Below the pieces are notes generated by a model that saw nothing but the letters and a program-made list of their open reading frames with translations, searched no databases and was not told the DNA's origin. Both the position numbers and the translations under genes were made by a program. 64,000 nt of DNA from Neobacillus niacini NBRC 15566 (GTDB lineage: Bacteria; Bacillota; Bacilli; Bacillales; Cytobacillaceae). Shown here piece after piece: positions 1 through 8,079 of the stretch. The stretch covers positions 62,001 to 126,000 of the forward strand of contig NZ_BCVA01000005.1 of assembly GCF_001591505.1 (NCBI RefSeq). The letters are read 5' to 3'. Every line of letters begins with the position of its first letter. Position 1 is the stretch's first letter.

Positions 1-101
1 ACTACGAACCACTAATCCAAGAAGCAGTTGAAGGAACAGAAATGCTCACAATTAAGCCAGACAGAAAAGAACAACCGTCAGAATTTGAGGATTTATTCTA
101 A
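1..101 (+). CDS. thiI: tRNA 4-thiouridine sulfurtransferase ThiI, C-terminal fragment
   Basis: Only the last 32 codons lie in the window; the frame is open from base 3 and stops with TAA at 99-101. The visible tail ends in PSEFEDLF, like the acidic tail of Bacillus ThiI. The assignment leans on gene order, because in B. subtilis thiI directly precedes the sspA-type SASP gene, as here. ThiI transfers sulfur to uridine 8 of tRNA and to the thiazole precursor of thiamine. The rhodanese and PP-loop domains would lie upstream of the window and cannot be checked. Confidence 0.7.
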   Translation, partial: YEPLIQEAVEGTEMLTIKPDRKEQPSEFEDLF

Positions 102-135
102 CTCAACTGTGATAAGTTGAGTTAGATATTGTCAC

Positions 136-270
136 AATGTTGATTGGAACGGAAGGCACGAAGACTCCTGCGGGAGAAGCGAGACAGGCGAGACCCCGCA
201 GACACGCAGTGTCGAGGAGGCTCGGCGGTCGCCCGCGGAAAGCGAAGTGCCTGGAGTTCCAATCAACATT
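136..270. repeat. Dispersed GC-rich palindromic element, copy 1
   Basis: About 135 bp. The outer arms are perfectly complementary: AATGTTGATTGGAAC at 136-150 against GTTCCAATCAACATT at 256-270. Inside are the shared blocks GGAAGGCACGAAGACTCCTG and CCCGCGGAAAGCGAAGTGCC, and an apical hairpin GACAC-GCA-GTGTC. Two further copies lie at 20077-20212 and 55619-55808. Long open frames through it arise from its GC content and are not genes. Confidence 0.9.
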
Positions 271-337
271 CTTATGAACAGTAGCTGTAAATAAGAAATT
301 TGTGAAATATTTGTGAACAATTACCAATTCAAAAAAA

Positions 338-367
338 GAATACAGCCATGTGATTCTACACATTCTA
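338..367 (+). promoter_or_regulatory. Sigma-G type promoter of the SASP gene
   Basis: The -35 element GAATA (338-342) is separated by 18 bp from the -10 element CATTCTA (361-367). This fits the forespore sigma-G consensus (GHATR, 18 bp, CATWMTA) and precedes a gene of the class that sigma-G transcribes. The start codon follows 23 bp later, behind an AAGGAGGTGAT ribosome-binding site. Confidence 0.75.
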
Positions 368-390
368 TACTCACAAGGAGGTGATATCAC

Positions 391-597
391 ATGGCTAATA
401 ACAACAACTCAAATCAATTACTTGTACCTGGTGTAGAGCAAGCTCTTTCTCAAATGAAATACGAAATTGCTTCTGAATTTGGTGTACAACTTGGTGGGGA
501 TACTACTTCACGCGCTAACGGTTCTGTTGGTGGTGAAATCACTAAGCGTTTAGTTGCAATGGCTGAGTCTCAATTAGGCGGCGGATTTTCACGATAA
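391..597 (+). CDS. sspA: Alpha/beta-type small acid-soluble spore protein
   Basis: 68 residues, the usual SASP length. These proteins coat spore DNA, shift it to an A-like form and protect it from UV and heat; on germination they are cut by the GPR protease and serve as an amino-acid source. Visible hallmarks are the GPR cleavage region [11 protein letters not shown] near residues 24-34 and the second conserved block [13 protein letters not shown] near 47-59. A very strong ribosome-binding site (AAGGAGGTGAT) precedes the ATG, a sigma-G type promoter lies upstream and a terminator follows. The monocistronic layout next to thiI matches B. subtilis sspA; the exact paralog (A, B, C or D) cannot be told from sequence alone. 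Confidence 0.95.
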   Translation: MANNNNSNQLLVPGVEQALSQMKYEIASEFGVQLGGDTTSRANGSVGGEITKRLVAMAESQLGGGFSR

Positions 598-617
598 CAA
601 ATGAATAAGATGGCTAC

Positions 618-648
618 AGAGAGTGGGATTTTTCCCACTCTCTTTTAT
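618..648 (+). terminator. Intrinsic terminator of the SASP gene
   Basis: The stem GAGAGTGGG / CCCACTCTC with a loop of about six bases is followed by TTTTATT. Confidence 0.85.
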
Positions 649-742
649 TGCGTGTTTTTTTAGGATAATAATTTTAAATTTTTAAATAATTTTGTATAAT
701 AGGTTTGTGATGATGTATATATCTGGAATGAGGGGGAGAATC

Positions 743-2326
743 ATGAACCGCGAAGAGTTAATTGCGCCAGAAAAGTATAATCTTGTATCAGAAGTAGAAC
801 GATTTGCACAAGACCCGAAAAGATTAGCATTAAAGTGGGAAAGTGAATCAGGGGAAACAAAAGAGGTTACATATGAAGAATTAATTAAAAAAGTTAATCA
901 AGCGGGAAATGTCTTCACACAGAATGGTCTGAAAAAAGGCGACGTCGTTTTAGTGATAATACCAAGACTTATAGAAGCCTATGTTGTATACTTGGCTGCT
1001 TTAAAGGCTGGTCTGGTTGTTATTCCAAGCTCAGAAATGCTGAGAGAAAAGGATCTTCAATATCGCATTACACATGGGGATGTTAAAGCAGTAGTCAGTT
1101 ATTACCCGTACGTGGATCAATTTAAAACTATTACGAGTCAGCAGCCACTTTTAAAGGTTTCAGTTGGCGAGAAACAAGAAGGCTGGATATTTTTAGAAGA
1201 GGAAATGCAAGCAGCATTACAAGAATTTGAAATTGCAGATACACACCGTGAAGATATGGCGTTTTTATCCTATACATCAGGAACGACCGGTAATCCGAAA
1301 GGAGTAGTACATACACATGGATGGGCGTTTGCTCACTTAAAAACTGCAGCACCAAAGTGGCTCTGTATTGAAGATGGTGATACCGTGTGGGCAACTGCGG
1401 CTCCTGGCTGGCAAAAGTGGATTTGGAGTCCTTTCTTATCCGTACTTGGTTCAGGAGGAACGGGGTTAGTATATAATGGCAAGTTTGAACCCAAAAAGTA
1501 TTTAAGCCTTTTAGAAAAATATTCTGTAAATGTCCTTTGTTGTACACCAACAGAATATCGGCTAATGGCGAAGGTAGAAAACCTAGATGATTATCATTTA
1601 CCAAGTTTGCATAGTGCTGTTTCCGCTGGAGAACCGCTTAATCGTGAGGTTATTGATACTTTTAAAAGACAGTTTAATGTTGATGTTCGTGACGGCTATG
1701 GACAAACGGAAAACACTTTGTTAGTTGGTGTGACCAAAGGGATGGAGTTAAAATCTGGTTCTATGGGTAAACCAACTCCCGGTAATCGAGTGGAAATTAT
1801 TAATGAGGAAGGCGAAGTTTGTCCGGTGGGTGAAGTTGGAGATATCGCTGTACATGTTGAAACACCAGCACTGTTTAAGAACTATTATAAGGACCCGGAA
1901 AGAACGGCCATGCAATTCCGTGGTGATTACTATATAACAGGGGATAAGGCAAAAATGGATGAGGATGGATACTTTTGGTTTGAAGGCCGCGGTGATGACA
2001 TCATAATCAGTTCAGGCTATACAATTGGACCTTTTGAAGTCGAGGATGCACTTGTAAAACATCCATTTGTTAAAGAATGTGCGGTAGTGGCAAGCCCTGA
2101 TGAAATCCGCGGCTTTATTGTAAAGGCTTTTGTTGTTTTAAAAGAGGATGTCGATGTAAATGACCCTGAATTAACAAAGAATCTTCAAGAACATGTTAAA
2201 ACACTTACTGCACCATATAAATACCCAAGAAAAATCGAATATATCTCTGAACTGCCAAAAACAACGTCAGGGAAAATTCGAAGAATAGAACTGCGCCAAC
2301 AAGAATTGCAATCGACCAAACAATAG
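743..2326 (+). CDS. ytcI: AMP-forming acyl-CoA synthetase (YtcI/MbcS type)
   Basis: 527 residues. Enzymes of the ANL superfamily activate a carboxylic acid with ATP and transfer it to CoA; members at this locus are annotated as medium or branched-chain acyl-CoA synthetases. Core motifs visible are the phosphate loop SYTSGTTGNPKGV near residue 178, GYGQTEN (A5), GRGDDIIISSGYTIGPFEVE (A8) and the acyl-transfer lysine motif PKTTSGKIRR near the C terminus. The start is taken at 743, preceded by GAGGGGGAG; an earlier in-frame codon at 692 has no ribosome-binding site. The gene lies between the SASP gene and nadK as in B. subtilis. The exact acid used cannot be read from the sequence. Confidence 0.92.
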   Translation: MNREELIAPEKYNLVSEVERFAQDPKRLALKWESESGETKEVTYEELIKKVNQAGNVFTQNGLKKGDVVLVIIPRLIEAYVVYLAALKAGLVVIPSSEMLREKDLQYRITHGDVKAVVSYYPYVDQFKTITSQQPLLKVSVGEKQEGWIFLEEEMQAALQEFEIADTHREDMAFLSYTSGTTGNPKGVVHTHGWAFAHLKTAAPKWLCIEDGDTVWATAAPGWQKWIWSPFLSVLGSGGTGLVYNGKFEPKKYLSLLEKYSVNVLCCTPTEYRLMAKVENLDDYHLPSLHSAVSAGEPLNREVIDTFKRQFNVDVRDGYGQTENTLLVGVTKGMELKSGSMGKPTPGNRVEIINEEGEVCPVGEVGDIAVHVETPALFKNYYKDPERTAMQFRGDYYITGDKAKMDEDGYFWFEGRGDDIIISSGYTIGPFEVEDALVKHPFVKECAVVASPDEIRGFIVKAFVVLKEDVDVNDPELTKNLQEHVKTLTAPYKYPRKIEYISELPKTTSGKIRRIELRQQELQSTKQ

Positions 2327-2333
2327 TATTGAA

Positions 2334-2366
2334 AAAGGCTGTCAACTTTTCGACAGCCTTTTTTGC
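2334..2366. terminator. Bidirectional terminator between ytcI and nadK
   Basis: The stem AAGGCTGTC / GACAGCCTT lies between an A run and a T run, so it can serve both convergent genes. Confidence 0.85.
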
Positions 2367-2371
2367 GCTTA

Positions 2372-3190
2372 TTACAAAAATGTTCTCTTCACCTTTTCCC
2401 AGAAAGAATTATCTTTTAGCTTAAGGGTTTTAATTTTCTTTTCACTGAGTCTAATCTGGATTTTATCAACATGACGAATGCTCAAAGCCTCATTGTCTAA
2501 TCCCATTGTAGGGTGCTCATTACCTTCCGAAACGATTTTGAGTGTTAGAGAGCGATTGCCGCCAAGAACAAAAGGAGCACCTAATGTACGATATTTGTTG
2601 TTATTAATAGAGGCGACCTCACTCACCTGCATGCAGGGAATTAACGGGTCAACAACAGCACCGTTAACGGATTTATTATATGCTGTACTTCCAGTTGGCG
2701 TCGCAACAATTAAACCATCGCCGCGGAAGGTTTCAAAGTGTAATTCATCAATAAAAACATCTAATTCAAGCGTTCTAATGATCGAAGAGCGGATACTAAA
2801 CTCATTGAGGCATGGAAATATCCCTTGTCCATCAACCATGACTTCGATAATAGGATAACGGCGAACCTTTAGATCTTCATTCGAAACAGTCTCAACCTTT
2901 GAAACAGCTTCAACCATTTTAGAAGAATCGTTAATTTTGAAATCACAATACATGCTCAAGCTATCCTTTGTCGTTATACCACAATAGAGTACATCATCAC
3001 GAAATCCTGTCTTCCGTACAGCTTGTAGGAAAGTACCATCATCCCCGATGCTTGCAATAATATTCGCATCGCGGTGGTCATTTACAATGGTTAAACCGTA
3101 TTGTTTTGCAGAATCGTCTAAATTGCCGACCTTGTCCAGCATTTCTTTATCCAAATGATGATAAAAGTAGATATTACGTCTATTTCCCAT
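2372..3190 (-). CDS. nadK: NAD kinase 2 (YtdI/NadF2 type)
   Basis: 272 residues. The enzyme phosphorylates NAD to NADP. The conserved C-terminal block TPTGSTAYNKSVNGAVVDP and the following APFVLGGNRSLTLKI are typical of bacterial NAD kinases. The N-terminal glycine motif reads SIGDDGTFLQAVRKTG, with an Asp at the second glycine of the usual GGDGT. The start is taken at 3190, where the reverse strand shows GGAGGGCAAT before ATG; an upstream in-frame ATG at 3235 lacks this. The gene is transcribed away from sppA and converges on ytcI, the same arrangement as B. subtilis ytdI. Confidence 0.92.
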   Translation of the reverse strand: MGNRRNIYFYHHLDKEMLDKVGNLDDSAKQYGLTIVNDHRDANIIASIGDDGTFLQAVRKTGFRDDVLYCGITTKDSLSMYCDFKINDSSKMVEAVSKVETVSNEDLKVRRYPIIEVMVDGQGIFPCLNEFSIRSSIIRTLELDVFIDELHFETFRGDGLIVATPTGSTAYNKSVNGAVVDPLIPCMQVSEVASINNNKYRTLGAPFVLGGNRSLTLKIVSEGNEHPTMGLDNEALSIRHVDKIQIRLSEKKIKTLKLKDNSFWEKVKRTFL

Positions 3191-3346
3191 ATTGCCCTCC
3201 AAATTTTGATTGTAAATTTTGAGAAAAATTCCCATGAAACTTTTTATTTTGATAAACTTAGATAGTCTGCTTTAATTTTAGCATTATTTTGAAACAATAT
3301 TAAATTATGTAAGGGAAATTATATGAATTAAAGGGGGATTTTTAAA

Positions 3347-4357
3347 ATGAATGGGAAACGATGGGCAGCCCTTGGGATTGCTGCGGCATTATTTTTTGTA
3401 TCAGTGATGATTAACTTTTTATCTGCATTTGCATTTAAAGGGGTTGAAACGGATTTAAGTGAGCTCTTAGCCGCATCAGAGCTGCCTTTTACAGAGGAAA
3501 TTGTGCAGGAAGGTAATGAAATGAAAAAAATTGCGGTACTCGACGTTGATGGTGTTATACAAGATACAAATAGTGCGGAATCTTTTTTTCAATCTGTTGG
3601 ATACAATCACCAGGGATTTATGAAAAAATTAGAGTACATAAAAGAAGATGATACCGTAAAGGGGATTGTTCTTAAGATTAACTCTCCCGGTGGCGGTGTA
3701 GTGGAAAGTGCAGAAATTCATGATAAATTAGATGAAATACAAAAGGAAACAAAGAAACCAGTCTATGTTTCAATGGGCTCAATGGCCGCTTCAGGAGGCT
3801 ATTATATTTCAGCTGGTGCAAAAAAAATCTATGCGAGTGAGGAAACTCTTACAGGTTCTCTTGGAGTCATCATGCAAGGAATTAATTATGAAGGATTGGC
3901 TGATAAGTATGGGGTAGACTTTGTAACGATCAAAAGTGGCCAATATAAAGACATTATGAGCCCAACACGCCAAATGACAGAAGACGAACGGAAAATTCTC
4001 CAAAGTATGATTGACAATTCCTATGAGGGATTTGTGAAGGTAATTTCAGAGGGGAGGAACATGACAACTGACCAAGTTAAAGAGATTGCCGATGGAAGAA
4101 TTTACGATGGAAGACAAGCAAAAGAGCTAAATTTAATCGATGGCTTTGGATATCTAGATGATGTCATACAACAAATGATGAAAGATGAAAAACTTAAAGA
4201 CGCTAAGGTTGTCCGATATACTGACGCATTAGGTTTTGGTTCACTATTAAATTTAAAAGTTCAAAAATTAATTGGTACTGAAAATGAGATGACCGGGCTG
4301 ATGGAAATTTTATCAAGGCCTAATTCTCCGCGTCTAATGTACTTGTATGCAGAGTAG
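3347..4357 (+). CDS. sppA: Signal peptide peptidase SppA
   Basis: 336 residues, one SppA domain as in B. subtilis (about 335). An N-terminal membrane anchor spans roughly residues 8-30. The serine-lysine dyad is visible: Ser149 in MAASGGYYI and Lys201 in KSGQYKDI, the 52-residue spacing known for the B. subtilis enzyme. SppA degrades leftover signal peptides at the outer face of the membrane and is linked to cell-envelope stress. Gene yteJ follows 11 bp later, so the two form an operon; in B. subtilis this pair is under sigma-W. I could not find a complete sigma-W promoter here. Confidence 0.95.
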   Translation: MNGKRWAALGIAAALFFVSVMINFLSAFAFKGVETDLSELLAASELPFTEEIVQEGNEMKKIAVLDVDGVIQDTNSAESFFQSVGYNHQGFMKKLEYIKEDDTVKGIVLKINSPGGGVVESAEIHDKLDEIQKETKKPVYVSMGSMAASGGYYISAGAKKIYASEETLTGSLGVIMQGINYEGLADKYGVDFVTIKSGQYKDIMSPTRQMTEDERKILQSMIDNSYEGFVKVISEGRNMTTDQVKEIADGRIYDGRQAKELNLIDGFGYLDDVIQQMMKDEKLKDAKVVRYTDALGFGSLLNLKVQKLIGTENEMTGLMEILSRPNSPRLMYLYAE

Positions 4358-4368
4358 GGGGGAAACAA

Positions 4369-4848
4369 ATGGAATTTGAAAACCAAGAGGAAATGGATAA
4401 ACCAGCAGCAATTCAGGAAATAAATCCTGTCTCCGTTCGATTTGCAGGCTTTTGGATGCGGTTCTGGGCATACCTGCTAGATTTGATTGTTATAGGAAGT
4501 ATAGAGAGATTAATCATCAATCCTTTATTTCGTATTTTTGAGATTCCATTAGTGGAATTCAATATGTTTGCCCCTATCTCAGTCGCTTCAGCAGTCATAT
4601 TTTATTTATATTTTGTGTTAATGACAAAGTACTTTCATCAGACTCTTGGAAAAATGGTATTTGGATTAAGAGTCATTGATTTAAAGAGTGACAAATTATC
4701 CTGGGGAACGATTCTATTTCGAGAATGGATCGGTCGATTTATTTCCGCAACAATTATTATAGGTTATATCGTAGTTGCTTTTTTACCAAAGAAACAAGGT
4801 ATTCACGACCTCTTTACAGACACCTCTGTTATCCATGTGGAAAGATAA
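4369..4848 (+). CDS. yteJ: RDD-family membrane protein YteJ
   Basis: 159 residues with three to four hydrophobic segments. The family signature is present as VRFAGFWMRFWAYLLDLIVI near residues 23-42 (the R, D, D positions) and a second conserved block GKMVFGLRVIDL near 97-108. The gene follows sppA with an 11-bp gap and the ribosome-binding site GGGGGGAAAC. In B. subtilis YteJ partners SppA and restrains it; that role is inferred from conserved linkage. A terminator follows immediately. Confidence 0.9.
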   Translation: MEFENQEEMDKPAAIQEINPVSVRFAGFWMRFWAYLLDLIVIGSIERLIINPLFRIFEIPLVEFNMFAPISVASAVIFYLYFVLMTKYFHQTLGKMVFGLRVIDLKSDKLSWGTILFREWIGRFISATIIIGYIVVAFLPKKQGIHDLFTDTSVIHVER

Positions 4849-4853
4849 TTTTG

Positions 4854-4887
4854 ACTCGCTAACGAATGTTAGCGGGTTTATTTTTTT
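4854..4887 (+). terminator. Terminator of the sppA-yteJ operon
   Basis: The stem CTCGCTAAC / GTTAGCGGG with loop GAAT is followed by TTTATTTTTTT. Confidence 0.85.
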
Positions 4888-4928
4888 ATCTTGAGGTGAT
4901 ACTAATAGGCTGAAAGGGTGTGAAAAAA

Positions 4929-5621
4929 ATGGTTTGGCTGGTGATAGCATTTATTATTATCATTCTATTCATTTTACTAATCATTTTTTCGAAACTAACT
5001 ATCCGCCTAAATTATTTTCATCATAATGACAACGATGAATTGAAAATACAGTTTAGAATCTGGTTTGGCTTAATTAGATACACAATAAATGTACCGCTTG
5101 TCAAAATCGATGATAACTCCCCAAGCATTGTTGTGAAGGAGAATACACAAATGGGCGAGTCAAGTGAGAAAGAGTCACCAACAAAGGAAGAGCAAATTAC
5201 AAAAGAAGGCATCATGTCCAAATTTACGAACGCAAAAGAAATCGTTCAGCATGTCTTTAATATGAATGTCATCATCAGCAAATTTATCAAAAGAATAGTA
5301 ATTAAACATTTCGAATGGCATTCATTAGTGGGTGTAGGTGATGCGGCACATACAGGGATTATAACTGGTGCACTTTGGATATTGAAGGGAAGCGTTATAG
5401 GTATGCTTAGTCATTTCTTGAGGCTGAAAGAAATGCCAGTACTATCCATTACACCCCATTTTCAATTAGCGATTATCCAAACCCATATCACATGTATTTT
5501 TCAGTTTCGTATCGGGTATGCTATTTTAGCAGGATTAAAACTAATTAAATTCTGGAAGGGCGGACTCCCAAATCTCAAAATGGATACTGCCTATGCGAAG
5601 GAAAAAACTAAAACCGTGTAA
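4929..5621 (+). CDS. ytfI: DUF2953 membrane protein YtfI
   Basis: About 230 residues. One N-terminal membrane helix (residues about 2-22, VWLVIAFIIIILFILLIIF) precedes a soluble part with the DUF2953-type segment FRIWFGLIRYTINVPLVKI. Start is uncertain between GTG at 4920 and ATG at 4929; AAAGGGTG suits the latter. The gene lies 17 bp upstream of gerW, the arrangement of B. subtilis ytfI-ytfJ, which suggests a sporulation or spore-germination context. No enzymatic motif is visible and the molecular function is unknown. Confidence 0.85.
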   Translation: MVWLVIAFIIIILFILLIIFSKLTIRLNYFHHNDNDELKIQFRIWFGLIRYTINVPLVKIDDNSPSIVVKENTQMGESSEKESPTKEEQITKEGIMSKFTNAKEIVQHVFNMNVIISKFIKRIVIKHFEWHSLVGVGDAAHTGIITGALWILKGSVIGMLSHFLRLKEMPVLSITPHFQLAIIQTHITCIFQFRIGYAILAGLKLIKFWKGGLPNLKMDTAYAKEKTKTV

Positions 5622-5638
5622 AAGAGGAGGAAACAGCC

Positions 5639-6115
5639 ATGTCTGAACATCCAATTCAAGGTTTAATGACGACTGCTATGGAAAGTTTAAAAGAAATGAT
5701 TGACGTTAATACCATTATAGGTGATCCTGTTGAAACTCCTGACGGAAGTGTAATTCTGACTGTCTCAAAAGTAGGCTTTGGATTTGCGGCAGGGGGAAGT
5801 GAGTTTAAACTAGACGGGTCACAATCAAAAGGACAAGATGAAGGTAAAGGTCAGCCTAAGCTTCCATTTGGCGGAGGTAGTGGTGGCGGAGTCTCCATCA
5901 CTCCAATTGCATTCCTAATTGTAAACTCAAAAGGTGTAAAAATGCTTCATCTTGACGAAAGTACTCATCTGTATGAGAAAATCTTAGAATTGGCGCCTCA
6001 AGCAGTGGATAAGATTCAGCAAATGTTCTCGAAAAGAAATGAGCAGCAAGGATCACAGCAGGTAGCGCAGCAATCAAAGCAAAACGAAGCTCCTAAGCAA
6101 GAATTTGATATATAG
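5639..6115 (+). CDS. gerW: Spore germination protein GerW (YtfJ family)
   Basis: 158 residues. The family's two Gly-rich blocks are visible: VSKVGFGFAAGGSEF near residues 43-57 and PFGGGSGGGVSITPIAFLIV near 78-97. The C terminus is Gln/Lys rich. GerW is needed for efficient L-alanine-triggered germination in B. subtilis and is made in the forespore. A strong AAGAGGAGGAAA ribosome-binding site precedes the start. The gene is co-directional with ytfI and closed by a terminator. Confidence 0.93.
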   Translation: MSEHPIQGLMTTAMESLKEMIDVNTIIGDPVETPDGSVILTVSKVGFGFAAGGSEFKLDGSQSKGQDEGKGQPKLPFGGGSGGGVSITPIAFLIVNSKGVKMLHLDESTHLYEKILELAPQAVDKIQQMFSKRNEQQGSQQVAQQSKQNEAPKQEFDI

Positions 6116-6121
6116 GATAAG

Positions 6122-6158
6122 AAGTTAACTTCCACATATAAAGGGAAGTTAACTTTTT
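6122..6158 (+). terminator. Terminator after gerW
   Basis: The stem AAGTTAACTTCC / GGAAGTTAACTT is followed by a T run. Confidence 0.85.
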
Positions 6159-6182
6159 TCATGAAAGTGAAAGCTTAAATCA

Positions 6183-6211
6183 TTGCAAAAAGAATTCTGA
6201 AAAGATATATT
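6183..6211 (+). promoter_or_regulatory. Sigma-A type promoter of tpx
   Basis: TTGCAA (6183-6188), 17 bp, TATATT (6206-6211). It lies about 70 bp upstream of the tpx start codon. Confidence 0.55.
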
Positions 6212-6282
6212 TACACTGTACATAATTGTAATGAAGGCGAAATGGACTTGCTTTTGTTCGTACGAAAAAGGAGGATGTTTAA

Positions 6283-6783
6283 ATGGCAAACGTAACTTTT
6301 AAGGGGAACCCAGTAACATTGTTAGGCAACGAAGTGAAGGTGGGAGACAAAGCTCCTAATTTCAGCGTGTTAGCAAATGATTTATCACCTGTAACCTTAG
6401 AAAATACAAAAGGTCAGGTAAGACTAATCAGTGCTGTTCCTTCATTAGATACTGGCGTGTGTGATGCAGAAACTCGTCGTTTTAATGAAGAAGCAAATAG
6501 TTTAGGAGATGTTAAAATCCTAACAATAAGTGTAGACCTGCCATTTGCGCAAAAACGCTGGTGTGGAGCAAACGGCATTGAAAATGTACAAACATTATCT
6601 GACCACCGCGATCTTTCTTTTGGAGAAGCATACGGTGTTGCGATTCAAGAATTAAGATTATTAACTCGTGCAGTTTTTGTTGTAGACTCAACTGATACTG
6701 TTACTTACGTGGAATATGTAAGTGAGGCAACAAATCATCCAAACTATGAAGCAGCACTTGAAGCAGCTAGAAACGCAAAGTAA
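6283..6783 (+). CDS. tpx: Thiol peroxidase Tpx
   Basis: 166 residues, normal for the family. Tpx is an atypical 2-Cys peroxiredoxin that reduces hydroperoxides with electrons from thioredoxin. The peroxidatic Cys60 lies in [14 protein letters not shown] and the resolving Cys94 in QKRWCGANG, the expected 34-residue spacing. The ribosome-binding site is AAAGGAGGATG. The gene is monocistronic with its own promoter and terminator, between gerW and ytxK as in B. subtilis. Confidence 0.97.
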   Translation: MANVTFKGNPVTLLGNEVKVGDKAPNFSVLANDLSPVTLENTKGQVRLISAVPSLDTGVCDAETRRFNEEANSLGDVKILTISVDLPFAQKRWCGANGIENVQTLSDHRDLSFGEAYGVAIQELRLLTRAVFVVDSTDTVTYVEYVSEATNHPNYEAALEAARNAK

Positions 6784-6798
6784 TTTTAAATGACGATA

Positions 6799-6831
6799 GA
6801 AGGCCTCGTCAATTTGATGAGGCCTTTTTCT
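6799..6831 (+). terminator. Terminator after tpx
   Basis: The stem AAGGCCTCGTCA / TGATGAGGCCTT is followed by TTTC. Confidence 0.8.
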
Positions 6832-6851
6832 AATATTCAGGAGGTGTATAC

Positions 6852-7835
6852 ATGAAAATCGCTCCAGTCGAACAGCTTTTCACGCTATTCAATGAAACGG
6901 CTCTTGTTTTGCAGGAAGAATTATCATGTACATATTTAGAGGCATTAGCCGAAACAGGAGAGAATCTATTTCACGGCTCAATTCTTCAGGAAGAAGTAAG
7001 TGAAATAACTGAAAAAAGACTTAATAAACAATATAAAGAATTCAATTTAGACAATTTTACAAAGGAAGAAATTCGTAAAGCCTATCAGCTGGTAATCTTA
7101 AAAGGGATGAAAGAAAATGTACAGCCTAACCATCAGATGACTCCTGATAGTGTAGGAATGTTACTTAGTTATCTAGTGGATAAATTTATGACACAGCCTT
7201 CCTTCCGCTTATTAGATCCTGCAATTGGAACAGGAAATTTAGTAACAACAGTACTAAATCAATTGCACAAAAATATCCATTCAATTGGTATTGATATTGA
7301 TGACTTGTTAATTAAACTCGCCTATGTGAACGCAAATTTACAGGAACATCCCATTGAGTTGTTTAATCAGGACAGTCTGGAGCCTTTATTTATCGATCCA
7401 GTTGATGCAGTAATCGCTGATTTGCCGGTAGGATATTATCCTAATGATGTACGCGCATTAGATTACCAATTAAGAGCGGAAAAAGGTCACTCCTATGCTC
7501 ACCATTTATTTATGGAGCAAAGTGTCCGCCACACCAAACCGGGAGGATATCTCTTTTTTATCATTCCAAATGGTCTTTTTGAAAGTGACCAGGCACCACA
7601 ACTTCGTGAATTCTTTAAGAAAGAAATCATTGTTCAAGGGGTAATTCAACTTCCTATAAGTATGTTTAAGAATAAAAATGCTGCAAAAAGTATCTTGGTC
7701 CTGCAAAAGAAGGGTGAAGGGATAGAAGCACCAAAACAAGCATTACTTGCCAATCTTCCGAATTTATCCAGTGTAGTTGAGATGGACAATATCTTGAGAA
7801 AAATTGATAAATGGTTTCAAGATAATAAGCGGTAA
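6852..7835 (+). CDS. ytxK: Class I SAM-dependent methyltransferase YtxK
   Basis: 327 residues. The fold matches N6-adenine DNA methyltransferases: an N-terminal helical part (1-100), then SAM motif I LLDPAIGTGNL near residues 119-129 and motif IV reading ADLPVGYYP near 190-198. The canonical NPPY motif is therefore altered, so target and base specificity are uncertain. No specificity subunit or restriction gene is nearby; the gene lies between tpx and ackA as in B. subtilis, which argues for a housekeeping or orphan role. The ribosome-binding site CAGGAGGTG is strong. Confidence 0.9.
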   Translation: MKIAPVEQLFTLFNETALVLQEELSCTYLEALAETGENLFHGSILQEEVSEITEKRLNKQYKEFNLDNFTKEEIRKAYQLVILKGMKENVQPNHQMTPDSVGMLLSYLVDKFMTQPSFRLLDPAIGTGNLVTTVLNQLHKNIHSIGIDIDDLLIKLAYVNANLQEHPIELFNQDSLEPLFIDPVDAVIADLPVGYYPNDVRALDYQLRAEKGHSYAHHLFMEQSVRHTKPGGYLFFIIPNGLFESDQAPQLREFFKKEIIVQGVIQLPISMFKNKNAAKSILVLQKKGEGIEAPKQALLANLPNLSSVVEMDNILRKIDKWFQDNKR

Positions 7836-7868
7836 AACCGGAGCTAGAATCGGTTTTATCGCTTTTTT
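7833..7868 (+). terminator. Terminator after ytxK
   Basis: The stem TAAAACCG / CGGTTTTA overlaps the stop codon and is followed by TCGCTTTTTTAT. Confidence 0.7.
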
Positions 7869-7915
7869 ATTGGTTAAGAACAGTTTGAATAATGTGAATA
7901 AATTTTCATTTTGGA

Positions 7916-7929
7916 GGTAACCGTTTCCA
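7916..7929 (+). promoter_or_regulatory. Candidate CcpA site (cre) upstream of ackA
   Basis: GGTAACCGTTTCCA; read on the other strand it matches the cre consensus TGWAARCGYTWWCW at 11 of 14 positions. It is centred about 56 bp upstream of the start predicted from the promoter TTGAAA (7943-7948), 17 bp, TTAAAT (7966-7971). That spacing suits activation by CcpA, which is how B. subtilis ackA is controlled. Both elements are imperfect matches. Confidence 0.45.
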
Positions 7930-8079
7930 TCCAATTTCCTCCTTGAAATGTAATATATACAGTGATTAAATGAGGTGATGAAAGCAATAAACGATGTCGG
8001 TTTCGCGCAAAATAACCTTGTACGGAGTATTGAGCTTTCCCGAACCGATGTTGTTTTTATAAAAGGAGCGGTAAACGAA

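Noticed and set aside
103..390. Minus-strand open frames across the first palindromic element
   Set aside because: They arise from the GC-rich repeat, have no ribosome-binding site and do not recur as a protein at the other copies.
3290..3295. TGAAAC upstream of sppA as a sigma-W -35 box
   Set aside because: No CGTA lies 16-17 bp downstream; the nearest GTA is at the wrong spacing, so I do not call a promoter although sppA is a sigma-W gene in B. subtilis.
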